From assembly GCA_012934845.2 (NCBI GenBank), contig WNNJ02003593.1:1-64000 (forward strand): a DNA stretch of 64,000 nt, read 5' to 3'. A program made the translations under genes and the position numbers. Shown piece by piece: positions 31,345 through 43,750 of the stretch; the stretch's first letter is position 1, and each line of letters starts with the position of its first letter. The notes below the pieces were generated by a model, which did no database searches, was not told the DNA's origin, and saw nothing but the letters and a program-made list of their open reading frames with translations. The DNA comes from Pomphorhynchus laevis (Eukaryota; Acanthocephala; Palaeacanthocephala; Echinorhynchida; Pomphorhynchidae).

Positions 31345-32596
31345 CGGCGCGGACTATGCTTGGTAAACGAGATACGAGGAGCTTAAGAAACCTTAGCCTT
31401 TGCTCTGAGGGACGTCCTCTTGAGAAGAAGACTAGTCCCGAGATAGCCCAGGTACCCCAAAGGCGCATCTGGGTTTTCCCTTTCAATGACAGATGCTGAG
31501 CCCGTTTCAGAGGATACTTAGCTTTCTACAGGATACGTTTAAGTCTATCCAGGCCAGCTTTTGCCGACCAGTTCACCGTAACAGTGAACCCCAGGTATTT
31601 TACTCGACTTGTGAAGGTGGGAAGTGGTTCAGAGGCAAACATGGAGGAGAGCGCAGAGAGTGCTAATCTCTTAAGTTTTTGCTTTGTAGCAGGTGTGCCA
31701 TGAAAGACGACCACCTGCGATTTAGCTGAGTTTAAAATAAGATTGGATATGGGTAACTAATCTTTTAATCTTAAAAAGAAATGGCTGATGTCAGAGACTA
31801 CGTCTTTACACCTGTGTCCAGTGAACAGGGCTGTGGTGTCATCAGCGTACACCACAAGACGTTGTTCGCGTTTAAATATTTTGAATAGTTTAATAGAGGC
31901 AGCAAGATATAAGATAGGAGAAAGTGGGGATCCTTGAGGTACACCCGTAATAGGGTAGAACTGACGCGCATCAGGGTCGTCTTCATAGTAAAATCGCTTG
32001 GTATACAGCAGGATCTCCACTCTGTTCACAATTCTCGCAGGCAACCCGAGGGACCTGAGAGAAGAGATCACAAAAGGAATGGAGATGCGGTCAAATGCAG
32101 CAGAAAAGTCAAGGAAAACAGCCACAACTAGACGATGGCTATTATCCCGACAAAACTGCTCCACCTCACCAACTGCTGAATGGACCGAGCGACCTTTGAC
32201 GAACCCATGAAAACCTGGAGGGATCAAATTACGCCTACTTAAATAGTCGCGGATTTTACGCGCAAGCGCTTTTTCGTAAATCGACACGAGGGCATTTTGA
32301 ATCGAAATGGATCGCAGATCTTTAGGGCATGAGCAGGATTTTTTCTTAGGAATAAAAACACGCTTACTAATATTGATGCCTGCTACATCGGATGGGGAGG
32401 CTAAAAGCATTGTGACGGCCACCTCTCTTCTCTGATCAGCTGTCAAAAGCTGACAGACCCAGAGAAGAAAGTGGAACGACGGATTTGGAGATGCCCGGGA
32501 GTGGACCCTAGGAGTTAAGGATATCCGTAAAAGATAGATCCCTACTCCTGAAGTTACACCAAGGCGGGATTGGTTGAGGTAATAGAGCGGCTCCAT
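31345..32596 (-). pseudogene. LINE reverse transcriptase (copy C)
   Basis: The best kept RT here: 279 open codons from 32596 to 31757 covering QRREVAVTML, FHGFVKGRSVHSAVGE, VFLDFSAAFDRISIPF, GVPQGSPLSPILYLAAS and VVYADDTTALFTG. It is then stopped after LRLKD at the same place as copy B. The thumb follows (31714-31526). One extra C near 32459 joins upstream sequence into this frame. Confidence 0.85.
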
Positions 32597-32981
32597 AGTT
32601 GTGTAGGGCTAATGACTCCTCCAAACTTTTATCAAGGCCAACATTCTCTATCCAACCCAATGCTCTATCCTTCCAGCAAACAAACTTCTCCTTCTTGAAA
32701 ATCTTCTAAAAGGAAGACTGAGAAGGATTAATGCGAGCAATACTCGTCCTATTCCTACTCAGCTGGAACCTATATCTAGTGCTCCAGTATTCATTCGAGA
32801 GAGCCTATCTGGCGGAAACATAGAGATTAGGGAGGTTAAGCAATTTCGCTAGGACCTTGAGTTTCGTCGGAGTAGGATTGTATATACGAACTTTATAGGT
32901 AGTTGATAAAATTGCGGTAGCTTGCGAAAAGAGGTAGGTATTAAATTCGGTCAAACTCTCATTTCTTATTCTGGGAAAGAG

Positions 32982-33690
32982 TTAGATAGCCGCTTGAAAG
33001 AGGGCCACTCTGATCGGATCAAAGTGAAACCTCCTTCGAAGCAACATATCTTCCTCAATCCTCCAACGAATTAGGTCATGAGAGGTGGACGATTGCTGGC
33101 GCGACTGTTCAGTGCAGAAGGGTTTTAACAACCACCTCGAGTGAAGCAGTAAAATGTCGAGGATAGAATTTGTTGATGTGCAATGAAAGGTAGGTGACGG
33201 GGATTTGTGAATAAGATAACCGTTCCTAGCTCTGCGAAGTGCTGCATTGATCCAACGACCAGTTCTGTCGTTGAAATCCCCAAGTATCATGTCATAACCG
33301 CTGTCAATAATAATATCCAGGAGGTCACGGTTCTTGTGAATTTCCCCTGGACGGATGTATACATTGGCTAGACTTATGCGTTTACCGTTCTTATTGAGTG
33401 AAACTAGTAAACAAGAAAGGGCTGGACATGAGTAGTTTAATAGGAGGGAGGACCTTAAGGAGCACTTAACTAAGGTCAAGAGTCCTTGAGATGAAGAGGA
33501 GTGAGGTGGGGTTGTGTACTGAGTATAGTGGGGACATATATGCTTTGGGATAATTCAAGTAATGTCCTGGGGAGACGGATAGACTGCGTCTCCTAAAGGT
33601 CTATAACACCTGCATCTCTACCAGATAGAAGTCTAAGGGCGGAAGCCCCTCCCGAGTTTCACTGAAGGATATTCAGTGAAAAAGGCTTAC
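32982..33690 (-). pseudogene. LINE endonuclease and linker (copy C)
   Basis: Open 33479-32982 with LANVYIRPGEIHKNRDLLD, ILGDFNDRTGRW and HKSPSPTFHCTSTNSILD, the last shared with copy A. The N-terminal end continues to about 33690 with stops, as in B. Confidence 0.8.
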
Positions 33691-33808
33691 GAGTACTCTG
33701 CATTGTGATGGATTAGTTGGATGGGGAATTGCCTACCTAGACAAAGCTAGGTGCAGGAAGGTTGCCCTTCCCACCACTAGCCCCCTCCAAGGAAGGTACT
33801 TGCCCCTG

Positions 33809-34166
33809 GGACCTTGAGTTTTGTCGTAGTGGAACTGAAAATGCGACCTTTATAGGTTGTCGAAAGTAACGCAGTAGCTTGCGAAGAGAGGTAGGAATTA
33901 AATTCAGTTAAACTCTCATTTCCAATTCGGTGGAAGCGTTAAATAGCTGCTTGAAAGGAAGCCACTCTGATCGGGTCAAAGTGGAATCTTCTACGAAGCA
34001 GCATATCCTCTTCTATCCGCCAGCGAATTAGATCATGAGAGGTGGACAGATGTTGTCGCGAATGCTCCGTACAGAAGGGTTTTAACAACCACCTCTCATG
34101 GCGCAGTAATAAGTCGAGGAGTGAATTCGTTGATTTGCAATGAAAGGTGGGCGTTGTAGCACACAT
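33809..34166 (-). pseudogene. Second Jockey linker/endonuclease piece
   Basis: Reads TPTFHCKSTNSLLDLLLRHERWLLKPFCTEHSRQHL then RRFHFDPIRVASFQ. A diverged version of the region already present at 33000-33190, so copy C contains two linkers in series. The left 238 bp match 1891-2126. In copy A the match stops at GAGGTGGAC, where copy D begins. Confidence 0.75.
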
Positions 34167-34185
34167 AAAAGGTAAGTGCTAACTC

Positions 34186-34665
34186 TTCTAATTTTTTAAT
34201 CTTAAGCACGGAGGGAGAACTTCCTCCTGTGCCTAAATTGGTCAACTTGGTACTAATCAGACTTCTGCAACCATTTGAACGTAGTAATCTCTTCAACATA
34301 TTCCTAAGGGAATTCACAAGTGCCTGTAAAAACGAGAATTCTATTCAACTCAATTAAATACTTAAACTCCGAAATCCGGATTTATTTCAGCTCTCCGGAT
34401 CTGGCAGCGGCGTACCTTGAGTTCTTTGACAAGCATCTAAAAGAATTTGGTACGACTACCTACAGGCCTATTTAGGCTACTCTGAAAATAGATAAATTTC
34501 CACCCTTCGCAACGGATGATGATTTAGAATCCGAGACATCTGAGTATAAAATTCACAATATTCGCTTCATCTTGGGTAAGAAAGGCCAGCCTATACCAGT
34601 AGCATTCTGTTCTACCGCAGTCGGCCATGCAAAATGCCTGGCTAAAAGTAAAAGTAACTTATACT
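34186..34665 (+). pseudogene. Jockey-type ORF1 fragment, opposite strand
   Basis: Plus-strand frames read STEGELPPVPKLVNLVLIRL, NLFNIFLREFTSACKN, then (new frame) LFNSIKYLNSEIRIYFSSPD, AAAYLEFFDKHLKEFG and RFILGKKGQPIPVAFCSTAV. These align with ORF1 of copy B (for example AANYMEYFSANLAEYG and GDPVPVGFCNAPV). It belongs to another lineage and faces copy C head-to-head. Confidence 0.7.
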
Positions 34666-34672
34666 CTTATTG

Positions 34673-34735
34673 ACAAAGAGTATAAGTTTACTCTTATTGA
34701 CAACAGTAGTTGATCAGATGATCAACTACTGTAAG
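34673..34735. repeat. Two adjacent hairpins
   Basis: AACTTATACTCTTATTGACA with AGAGTATAAGTT, then CAGTAGTTGATC-AGAT-GATCAACTACTG. Simple short inverted repeats at the end of the ORF1 fragment. Confidence 0.7.
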
Positions 34736-34884
34736 AGATTTACAGATTACAAAATAGAAAAATAAATTTTGATCAAATTGTGAAGGTACAATTTAAAGAA
34801 CATTGGACTTTTCGATTTTGTTGACAAAAGGTGATACAGTAAACGAATATTTTGTTAAAATAAATAATATTATGTTGATGATCT

Positions 34885-35092
34885 TAAATCCTTATTCGAC
34901 TACATCATATATTATTTATTAGTCATTCATAAAAATTATTTTTTTATTTAAAATTTTTACTTTACACTATAAATGTTATAAAATATTATATAATTATTAA
35001 TTGTTTATAATTATTTATCTTTATTTTTAAATTATTCATAGTATAAAATACGTAGACTCATTTAGCTGATCTAAATTATTTAATCCATAGCA
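34885..35092 (-). repeat. PLE-linked dispersed repeat, inverted
   Basis: Contains ACATCATATATTATTTATTA, an AT-rich middle, and TAAAATACGTAGACTCATTT then AGCTGATC. Taken together it is the complement of the 16249-16640 arrangement without the ribozyme segment. Another partial copy is at 42230-42395. Confidence 0.55.
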
Positions 35093-37350
35093 GTCTAAAA
35101 AATTTCAAATTCCTAGCAGTCTAAAAAATGGTTACTTGTTACTGAAATATGCAATGACAGCTTTGTTGATATTTAGCTCAAGTATTTAGTCTACTATTGT
35201 ATCACGTTGATAAATTAGGAGATACTTGTGTTATCAGTCTACTTTAAGTATTAGAATGTATACTACTTGAAATAGAGTAGGACACCGTAAACTGTATGGC
35301 TTGACGATTGCACACAAAACACTACGAACTCAAATAATTATATTATTTATAGTAAGAATATAATACGCGTATAGTAAGAATCACTTCTCTTAATTTAAAA
35401 ATTTTCATAATTTGTGAAAGTGACATTTCATAATAAATTATTTTTAGTACTTTATTTTTTCAAAACTGACAGGTTAGATAAGTATCATAAATAAATGTCA
35501 TGCTATATTAAAAATTGGAAAACTTGGTTGTGCCAAATAAACAAGGCCTTTATTCTATATACGATTTAGAATCGAAATAAGTAACTGTAAACCATTGGGA
35601 AAGAAATATTTCTAAAATCCCAAGATTATACAATTTGCTGCTATGTAGCTTAAATATATTATTTAATTAGGATAAATAGCTCAAGTGAGGAATCTACTAT
35701 TATATTAAATTAATATAATAGCAGATTTATTCTATCTCAAGTAGACAGCTCACTTAAAGACTTAAAGTAGTGTAAAACAACGCAAGCGCTGCATGGCTTG
35801 ATGATTAGCCTATAAATACCAATTATTACGAGTTAATGAAACCGAGATAATACTAATTATTACGATTTGTAAGTAATAATTATTCAATAGTAGACAAGTA
35901 TTGATTATTAGGAATTCTAGTAGTCAGGCAAGCAACATATTTCAAAGATGATGTCAATGAAGTAGGCCGCTTTGGAATAAGTAAATAATGTATTATGTAG
36001 ACATTGAAATCAAATCTACCATAAATTGATTTTTGGCTCTTGTCTGTTTAATTCAACTAAGTTTTATATTTTAATATCACAAACACTATTTTTTGAGACT
36101 TCTATAACTGTCAGTTTGAGCTTGATAAGAAAGTTCGATTACAAAAATTATATTTTTGTAAAACATTTTTTATTTTCATAATTTGGAAATATAACATTTT
36201 CAAATTATTTACAAACAATATTTTGTTGTATATTTATGTAAATATCATAACGTGTATAAATTTGCTACACTTTTAAAAATTTATAATTTAATCTGGAAGA
36301 ATTTTACCCGAATTTTAAAAACCATTATTCGTATACCAAAATAATAATCACTTTTCGTACTCTCATATTAAAGATGATAGCATACTTCAAAACGTTATTA
36401 CACTCCTTTTAAATCATTTAAACACAAGCTCCATATTTTTATTGACATTTTTCAGTCTCTGATCAGAAACTTAGATATAATTCATTAATTAGTAGATTAT
36501 ATAATTGCATTTTTTAGCTTTTGATAAGACATATTTTGGTTTAAATATAACCAAACAACGCGTAATTTTCCAATTATATAAAAGTATTCTGTATTTTGAT
36601 GATGTGCCGATAAGAAAAATTTATTGTCTTCGAATATTATACTGAAAAGATATCAAATTTAAATGCTTGATACTCATTGTGGTATCATTCCCGGCGTTTT
36701 GTAACGCTAAAGACGCTGAATATGACAAACATCATCAGCGTATATTTGGTACCTGATGTCGTACATTATAAACACGAATAAATATTGTTGTAACTTACCA
36801 CAGATCTCTGTATCTCAATCATTAAAATACAAAAATACGAGCTTTATCGTAATGGAGCAACTACATGTCTACTATGTAGTGATCGAATATTTGTGGTAGA
36901 AATTAAGACACGATATTTAATATTTATGTCAGTACTTTTGTGTTAATATATACGAATGTATTTGTTCAATCAATACCTTCGTGCATATTATACTGCACGA
37001 AATACAGCGCTATTAATACGTTAATGATTATGTGTATCATAGCATATTGAGCATCACAATACACTGATACTCCAAAACGTATCAAAAATTTAAATTTTGT
37101 AAATGTATCTTTCAGTATTATATGTGAAAATATAACTCATCTGCATTTGGTATAAAAATTAACCTGCAAATCTAAACAGAACAAATTTGTATCTGAAATT
37201 GAAACCTATATCACAATACTTCTTAATATATGCGAATATCCTTTAAGGTTCTAAGCATCAATTAAAAATTTATGCATAACTGCGCGATTTAATGTGAATC
37301 GTTTTTTATTAATTTTGGAACAGTTCTGATGATTTTAATTTTAATTTTAT
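35093..37350. other. AT-rich noncoding stretch
   Basis: No gene recognised. Small imperfect palindrome at about 35690-35735 (CTACTATTATATTAA and its complement). Confidence 0.5.
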
Positions 37351-37360
37351 AAGTAATCAT

Positions 37361-38515
37361 TTGTTTTTTAGAGATAATAAATATTTATACAATTTTAACA
37401 TTAAATTATTTAACTCAACAAATACATACCTCCTGACAAAACAACTATTATTGCCAAAATACAATTCTAAGGCCTTGCATATGAGAAAACTACTCTTGGG
37501 AATAAAAGCTCATCAAAATCTTTCTGCTCAGATAAAGTTTGTTATGCGCCGACTACAAGATCAAATCGATGAAGAGTTGTTGAAGGATGATGCAAAGAAG
37601 TTCTTGTCCTACAAGACTTTCTCAAAATAATGGCGGTCAAACATAAGGAAGACCACCTTTCCGTTTCGGAGATCATCAGCTTCCAAGTCGATCGGTTCAA
37701 TAAGCGCGGCTCCCGCCAGGTTACTCTACGACGAATTTCGAGGACAAATCGCCACTAAACTACTAGCTTCACCTCTTGCAGCCTTCACGAATATTGAATT
37801 CAGAAAAATGATATTTCTAACTAAGGATCAATTGTTATCAACGGATAAGGACACGAGATCAATCACTAAATTCAATGCTGATGGTCTATATGAAAGCTCT
37901 GACAAGTTACTGGTTCGCCACTACGAATCTCGGAAATTGTTGGATGATCACACTCATTGGGTTCGTAGTGTAAGGGAACTGTAAAATTAGTCAGGGCCTT
38001 GCAGGGTTCTCTCCCCAAGGATACAGAGGCAGCGCTACTGTATTCTCTGGATGTGTCTGCTGCTTTTGACAATCTCACACTAGACTCAGTAATTGAAACG
38101 CTGAAAAAATATGATGTTCCGTTGAAGATTCTTTTTCGAGTGTGTTTAATTTTAGAGAGCAGAAGCTCCTATTTAGAAGACTAGAAGGGTCTTTTTTATA
38201 AGCTATCCAATGGTCTTCCTTAATGGTCCCCTTTGTTGTTAATCTTGTACATGATTACGACAAGGGGAGTCTTGAATGGACTCTTGGATAAGACCACTAG
38301 TGTCTACGCCGTTGACATGTCATTGTTGTTTAAAAAAGACTCGTTATCCGATAATAGATTCGAAAACAGTGAAATTTGTGGTGAATAAGATTGTTAGACG
38401 TCTGTCTAAGTTAGCTTTGCCATTAAACTTAACGAAAAACAATTTAATTTACTACATATTTCGCAAACTAGGACGCGATACTAAATTATTCGGTGCTCTT
38501 CCGGGAAACTAGAAG
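37361..38515 (+). pseudogene. Retroelement RT relic
   Basis: An open frame to 37628 (LLLGIKAHQNLSAQIKFVMR) precedes broken frames with FRKMIFLTKDQLLS, LLYSLDVSAAFDNLTLDSVI (A-motif, 38030-38100), LSNGLP-WSPLLLILYMITT (B-motif with Q lost) and SVYAVDMSLLFKKDSL (catalytic YADD changed to YAVD). Motif spacing is that of LINE-type RTs. The clade is unclear. Front and back are missing. Confidence 0.55.
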
Positions 38516-41500
38516 ATACAAATAAAGATACTAGAGCTGTTTTCGGATTGAGGCTGTACTGGAACTTGATCATGTCAAAATGCTTTTTATTAGTAACAGA
38601 GGGATAAGTTTTTCTGGCGAGCAAGATGATTAAATATTGGTTTGAGTAGTGCTCAACGCGTTTGTGTCGAGTGGCTAATACTCAAATAATCGTTCACCAT
38701 AACAGCGTTATAGAGTTTTAAAAAGGCTTTTTGTAATAATTAAAAAGAAATTATTAATGGTGAGTATATAAAAAAATAAAATGTATGCAAAATTTTATAA
38801 ATCAAAAAATTGAAAAATTGCGAATAAGTGAATTTTGTTTTTCTAATATGCGTAGCTTGTACAAATGAAGTAATTTTATTTGTATTTTCCATGTTAATTC
38901 TATTTTTAAATTTCTTTGGTTTTATTAATCAATGTAAATGAATTTTATAGTTGTTATTATTTCATTGATCATTTTGTAAAACCGGCAGAAGAGCGAATTG
39001 GGAGTGAAGATATGATAAATTCCTTATTCTCTAACAAATCAGTTTAAAATTGGCAAAGGCAAATTACGGAGAAAGCTTTTTTGAACTGTAAGATCCTAAA
39101 AGTCAATTTTCATCTTTTACTCGATTTGTTTTCTGAATAAATTGTATGCAAGTATCTAGGAAAACTGGATCTCGGGTGCTTTTCAAAACTACACTATACA
39201 TAGCCTGACCTTCTATATTCTGGATTAGGCGATTATTTTGATCCTGGATTAGGTGATTTTAAATATATAATATCGAATAAGTAAAAATGGCAAAATGCAG
39301 GCAAATTGACGTTTTGTCTTTAGCCTTGTTTCAAGTGAAGATGGCACAAAAAACTTACGTACTTTGTAGACTTCCAATTATAATACATATTATGTGGTCC
39401 TTTTGTTTACCAGTCGATAGTTAAAATGGCCAGGTAATTTTGACTGCAATAATTTACGAACACAAGTTTGTTGTTATCTGATATATTATCGTCTTTTATT
39501 ATATCTTAGCATGTTATAGTGAAATATATAAGTTAATGAATCAATTCAACATTGCAATGGGAAACTATGTCATCAATTTTATACAAGTTTTGATATTAGA
39601 AATGTAGGTCAGGTTTTCAAGATAGTTTGCTTATACTCATAAATAATAATAAGAAAATGTATTCCATATTTATAAGCAACAGTTTATTCTTGCTGACAGT
39701 GATTGTCCACAAGAAAGTATATTGTTAATAATTTAATTTTATGCCAATATAATATTTTTTAACCATTTCCTACAAAATCAATTATAAATCAATTATTTTA
39801 AATGGAAAATGGAATATTAAGGAATCTAAGCATATCGTTTTATTACTAGTGAACAGAATTATATTTTGAGCATCCTATAATCTGTTGGATTTTGAACATT
39901 TGTCTTGCGAATGTTGTGTTTATTTGTTCCAAATTGTGCAAAATGATCATTATTTTCATTCTGTACAATAAATATTATTTTTGAATTGGACTACCTTCGA
40001 AGTAAACATATCAGTGACGATAGGGTTGTGAGAACATCCAACGATTTTCCATTGCTTTTACCCAAAGCTAAATTCGAATTGTCGCTTTTTTAAAATAGAA
40101 AATAGATGAGGAAACTTAATTTCGGTAAAATGTGTTTAGGAGAGGCAGAAAGCTAGTCCTCCGTGTAGCAGCGATTTAAATAAAGTTATATCTACATATT
40201 GTGATGATAATGTGTGATTATTTTAAGTCAGATCCATCGATACAAAATGTATAAGACCACTACGATTACATTAATTTTTTAACATATTTCATTTGATAAA
40301 TATTGTGTAATATTTATAATATAAATATTGTGTAATATTTATAATATTTATAATAATATTTCGATTTATTAATTTAATTATTGTATGCGATGCTCCATTC
40401 GAGACATTTGTTGAACTGAGTTTATATAAATGATTTTTTAATTAATAGAAGAATAAATTGTTTTTATCTTTGATTTGTTTATAAAATAACTAACTTTAAA
40501 TAATAAAATATTTAATATTCAAAGTTTGATACATAAAAATGGTTTATGTAAAAAGAAGCAAAAATGATTCTTTAAAAAATGATTGATTAATTTTTTATTT
40601 GTTCTTTTACCATATGGCCCGTGCATCCAATGAGTTCAGAAATAAATATATCAGATAAATAATAATTTATAACACAATTATATTAGCCTATTAATTTAAT
40701 AATTTAAATTATTAGTTGAAGGTTTTTAAAGTGTTAAATATGAAAATATGTCAATTACAATTCACTAAATATGACCCGTGCGTGCAATATGTGTTTAGAA
40801 ATAAATATCTCAGATAAACAATAATTTATAATAAAGTTATCTATTAATTTAATAATTTAAATTATTAAATTATTAATAATAAAATAATTTTTTAATTATT
40901 AATTAAAGAATAAAAAGGTTTATGTTAAATGCAACTTACAATACACTAAAATTACAATCTTTATAATTTTGAATTCTGTAAAAATAGAAGTGACATGATA
41001 ATCATATTTGTAAAATGACTATTTTACAAAAAAAAGTATAACGTAGACAAAACTATTATTTTAATTATAAAAGCTGGAAAAATTAGCATAACAAATAATC
41101 AAAATTTATCAATATTTTGGATTTTTATTTGGATTTACTCAATTGTTCATGAAGAAATAAAACTGAACAAGTTTACTGAACTAGTTCATCTAAAATATGC
41201 CTTAAGCGTTGTGTTATACTTCACAATTAGCGACAATGTGTATTTGCATTTACAATATTTTACCTTAATCATTGCATGTGGATTTGAAGATTACCCTTAT
41301 ACTCATTTGAATCGTCGCTGCTGGTGCTCCTCCTGCAAGTGAATACATTCAACTATATTTATTGCCTCTCACACTTGATGATTTCGCATTTTAAGCCAGC
41401 TGCAATATCATCCGTTCATGATTTAATTCTATACACCTTGACTCATAGCTTGTCAGCTTTTAATCTATTGAAATGCCAGGGCTGACATATTTAGATGTAT

Positions 41501-43150
41501 ATCTTCAGTCGTAAAATGTTACCCCGAAATCAAGAGAAGAATGTGCACAGGCGTTATTTGTCTTATGAATTTTAGTACTATGTTTAGATTAGAATTAGAA
41601 CCCAAGTCTATTCTAATAAGATTAGAATAGAGTAATTATCTATTACTCTATAAATAGAATAATTAGATTCCAAGTATAATCTAATAAGATTAGAACCCAA
41701 GTCCATTCTTATGTTAATTCTATACCTTACCGTTTATGCTAATCTTATAGTAAAGCTAGATATCCCTCAGTATATGAAATCAAATTTGTAATGAATTTCA
41801 GATTTCGCCTTCTCAATATGCCCCATATTGCGTGTAAATTAAAAGATTTACCTTACATTTATTTGAATCAGTGGCGCTAGTAATCCTGCAAGTTGATACT
41901 TTCAACTATTTTCAACTGTTTGCTTCTTTACACTAGACAATTTAAAACAAACTAGGTTCAAAGTTAAAAATAAGCTACTGAATTGCTTTTGATAATCCTA
42001 TCAAAAGAAAGTGAAATATCGAATATAATGTATTATAATAAATTATATATTAATATATTATATATTTGAATTTTGATATGTAAGTCAAATAATCGGAGAT
42101 CATCTCAGAGATATTCTTAAAGTATGTTATATATTACTGATATACAATTGACATTGAAACAGCGCTACCTTTTATATATTACTAAGTTCATATATTTTTA
42201 TATACCAACAAAAGCATAATAAGGATTAAATGCTCTGATGACCTCTAATTTTTATTTGGATACATCTTCCATTATTAATTAGTCAATTCATAAATTTTGA
42301 TTTTTTAGTTTTAAATTTTGACTTGATATAATTAAAAATTGTAAAAAATATTATATTTATAATCTTATCTTTATTATTTAATGCATAAAATACGTTTTAT
42401 TACTTAATAGTGATTATTAATTAGTATTTATCATGAATATTATATTATATAATTATATTCAAACTTTATACATTATTATATTAATATATAATACTGGGTT
42501 ACAAAATTTTGTGGATACATATTTAGTTTTATTAGCTTTTTGGATATTTTATATATTTTACGACAGCAAAATGTAAATTTTGCAGCGAACCCAATAAGTG
42601 AATTCGTTTTTGCAATTTACTAGATTTACTTAATTTATCTTAGATTAATTCTAATTGAATACAAAATCGAATTAAATAAACGTTTATAAATTTATAAACC
42701 TAATTTATTAATTTATATTGAAGTATATAATTTATAAATAAAGATGAAACAAAGATTTTTTTATCTTAAGGTCATTTGGATAAAATATTTTAAAAACATT
42801 TAAACTTGAATATTTTAGCGCAATATTAAACAAAATATAGTTATGTAATGGTAAGATATATAATAATACATAATAACATATATAATCGATATTATATTGT
42901 TCAAAATAAGGTATTGGGTCAACATCTCATTTAATAACAACTCCTTCTCATTTACAATAAATTTATCCATATAGTCTAATTCTCACTACTTTTAGTAACA
43001 ATGAATGTATTTTTATCTAGGAGTGTTCATTAAAGACAATTCAATCATCATAACTTTATCGTAAATATGTCATTTTTATAGAATTCTTCACAGATCATTT
43101 AATAATGTTTACAAAAAATTTGATATTTTAAAAGAAACACCAACATAATA
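38516..43150. other. Long AT-rich region without genes
   Basis: About 4.6 kb. I see no protein-like frame. Contents noted: direct repeats such as AATATTGTGTAATATTTATA at 40300-40350, similar segments ATATCTCAGATAAACAATAA at 40640-40810, and repeated TCTAATAAGATTAGAACCCA at 41600-41710. Confidence 0.5.
42230..42395 (+). repeat. Partial PLE-linked dispersed repeat
   Basis: CTCTGATGACCTCTAATTTT then GATACATC, TTAGTCAATTCATAAATTTT and finally ATAAAATACG. Matches the end parts of 11930-12030 and 34890-35060. CTGATGA occurs here, but no GAAA or stem partner was found in the right places. Confidence 0.5.
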
Positions 43151-43159
43151 TTATTCAAA

Positions 43160-43290
43160 ATTTTGATTGAATAAATCGAGAAGACTCAAACAGCAGAAAC
43201 TAACTCTGCTGTTTCGAATTTTGAGTCTCATCAGTAGGGGATGCTGCACAGCTGGATTGAAGTGCAGCACCCCTGGACAGTTCAATAAAA
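43160..43290 (-). repeat. Half element of the palindromic hammerhead family
   Basis: TTGATTGAATAAATCGAGAA through GCACCCCTGGACAGTTCAAT corresponds to one arm of 12733-13017. Only one arm is present. Confidence 0.7.
43209..43280 (-). ncRNA. Hammerhead ribozyme with complete core
   Basis: On the minus strand: stem III CTGT with ACAG (4 bp), GTC (plus 43276-43278), stem I CAGGGGTGCTGCAC with GTGCAGCATCCCCTA (one bulge; first pair C-A is mismatched), core CTGATGA (43228-43234), then GACTCAAAATTC in the stem II position and GAAAC (43211-43215). Stem II has lost base pairs relative to its relatives (GACT-CAAA-AGTC), so activity may be reduced. Confidence 0.6.
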
Positions 43291-43309
43291 CCTTCCTGTA
43301 CACATCCAT

Positions 43310-43750
43310 GTACTAGGATTCTAACATTGATGAGGTATTCATCACGAATAATTCACTCACCAGGAACTAACATGTAGGATTTAAAATCACTCTTATCGAG
43401 CGCAAGCTCGACAAAATACATACACCAAGCTCCTTCATTTCTGGTGGTAATGATAAAGAAATTGATTACTTTTTCGCCTGTTCTATTCTGATCGAAGAAT
43501 TCGAGAAGACTCAAACAGCATAAACTAACTCTATGATGTTTCGACTTTTGAGTCTCATCAGTCTCATCAGTTATTTGTTTACTTGCAATGAAGTTGTTCA
43601 TTACCACCATTAATGAAGGAGCGGGGGTTTATGTATTTTGTCGAGCTTGCACTCGATAAGAGTGATTTTGAATCCTACTTGTTATGTCCAAAATTATTCG
43701 TGATGAATACTCTCACCATTGTTAATTCTTTGTACATGAATGTGCACTAT
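43310..43750. repeat. Fold-back element with hammerhead core at its centre
   Basis: The left arm 43310-43480 and right arm 43575-43750 are inverted relatives, sharing TATTCATCACGAATAATT, AAAATCACTCTTATCGAG and GCAAGCTCGACAAAATACAT. The centre (43485-43570) is a half hammerhead element: ATTCTGATCGAAGAATTCGA, GAAAC (minus, 43538-43542), stem II and CTGATGA (43555-43561), but no stem I. The arms encode a peptide in both directions (MYFVELALDKSDFESYLL). Confidence 0.7.

Larger units (their letters stand above)
31200..34166 (-). mobile_element. Jockey-type LINE, copy C (chimeric)
   Basis: Minus-strand copy nearly identical to copy B from 31258 to 33808 (3' end, RT, linker, endonuclease, ORF1 end). 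It is then joined at CCCCTGGG|ACCTTGAG to a diverged Jockey linker and endonuclease end (33809-34166), exactly as in copy A. It has a complete DFSAAFDR motif. It ends head-to-head against a plus-strand ORF1 piece. Confidence 0.85.

Noticed and set aside
1-34665. Retroviral or LTR-type element
   Set aside because: No terminal direct repeats, protease or integrase motifs were seen. RT motifs are of LINE or Penelope type.
42230-42260. Hammerhead at CTCTGATGACCTCT
   Set aside because: CTGATGA is present, but GAAA and stem partners are not found at suitable distances, and relatives at 11955 and 16700 do not conserve the box.
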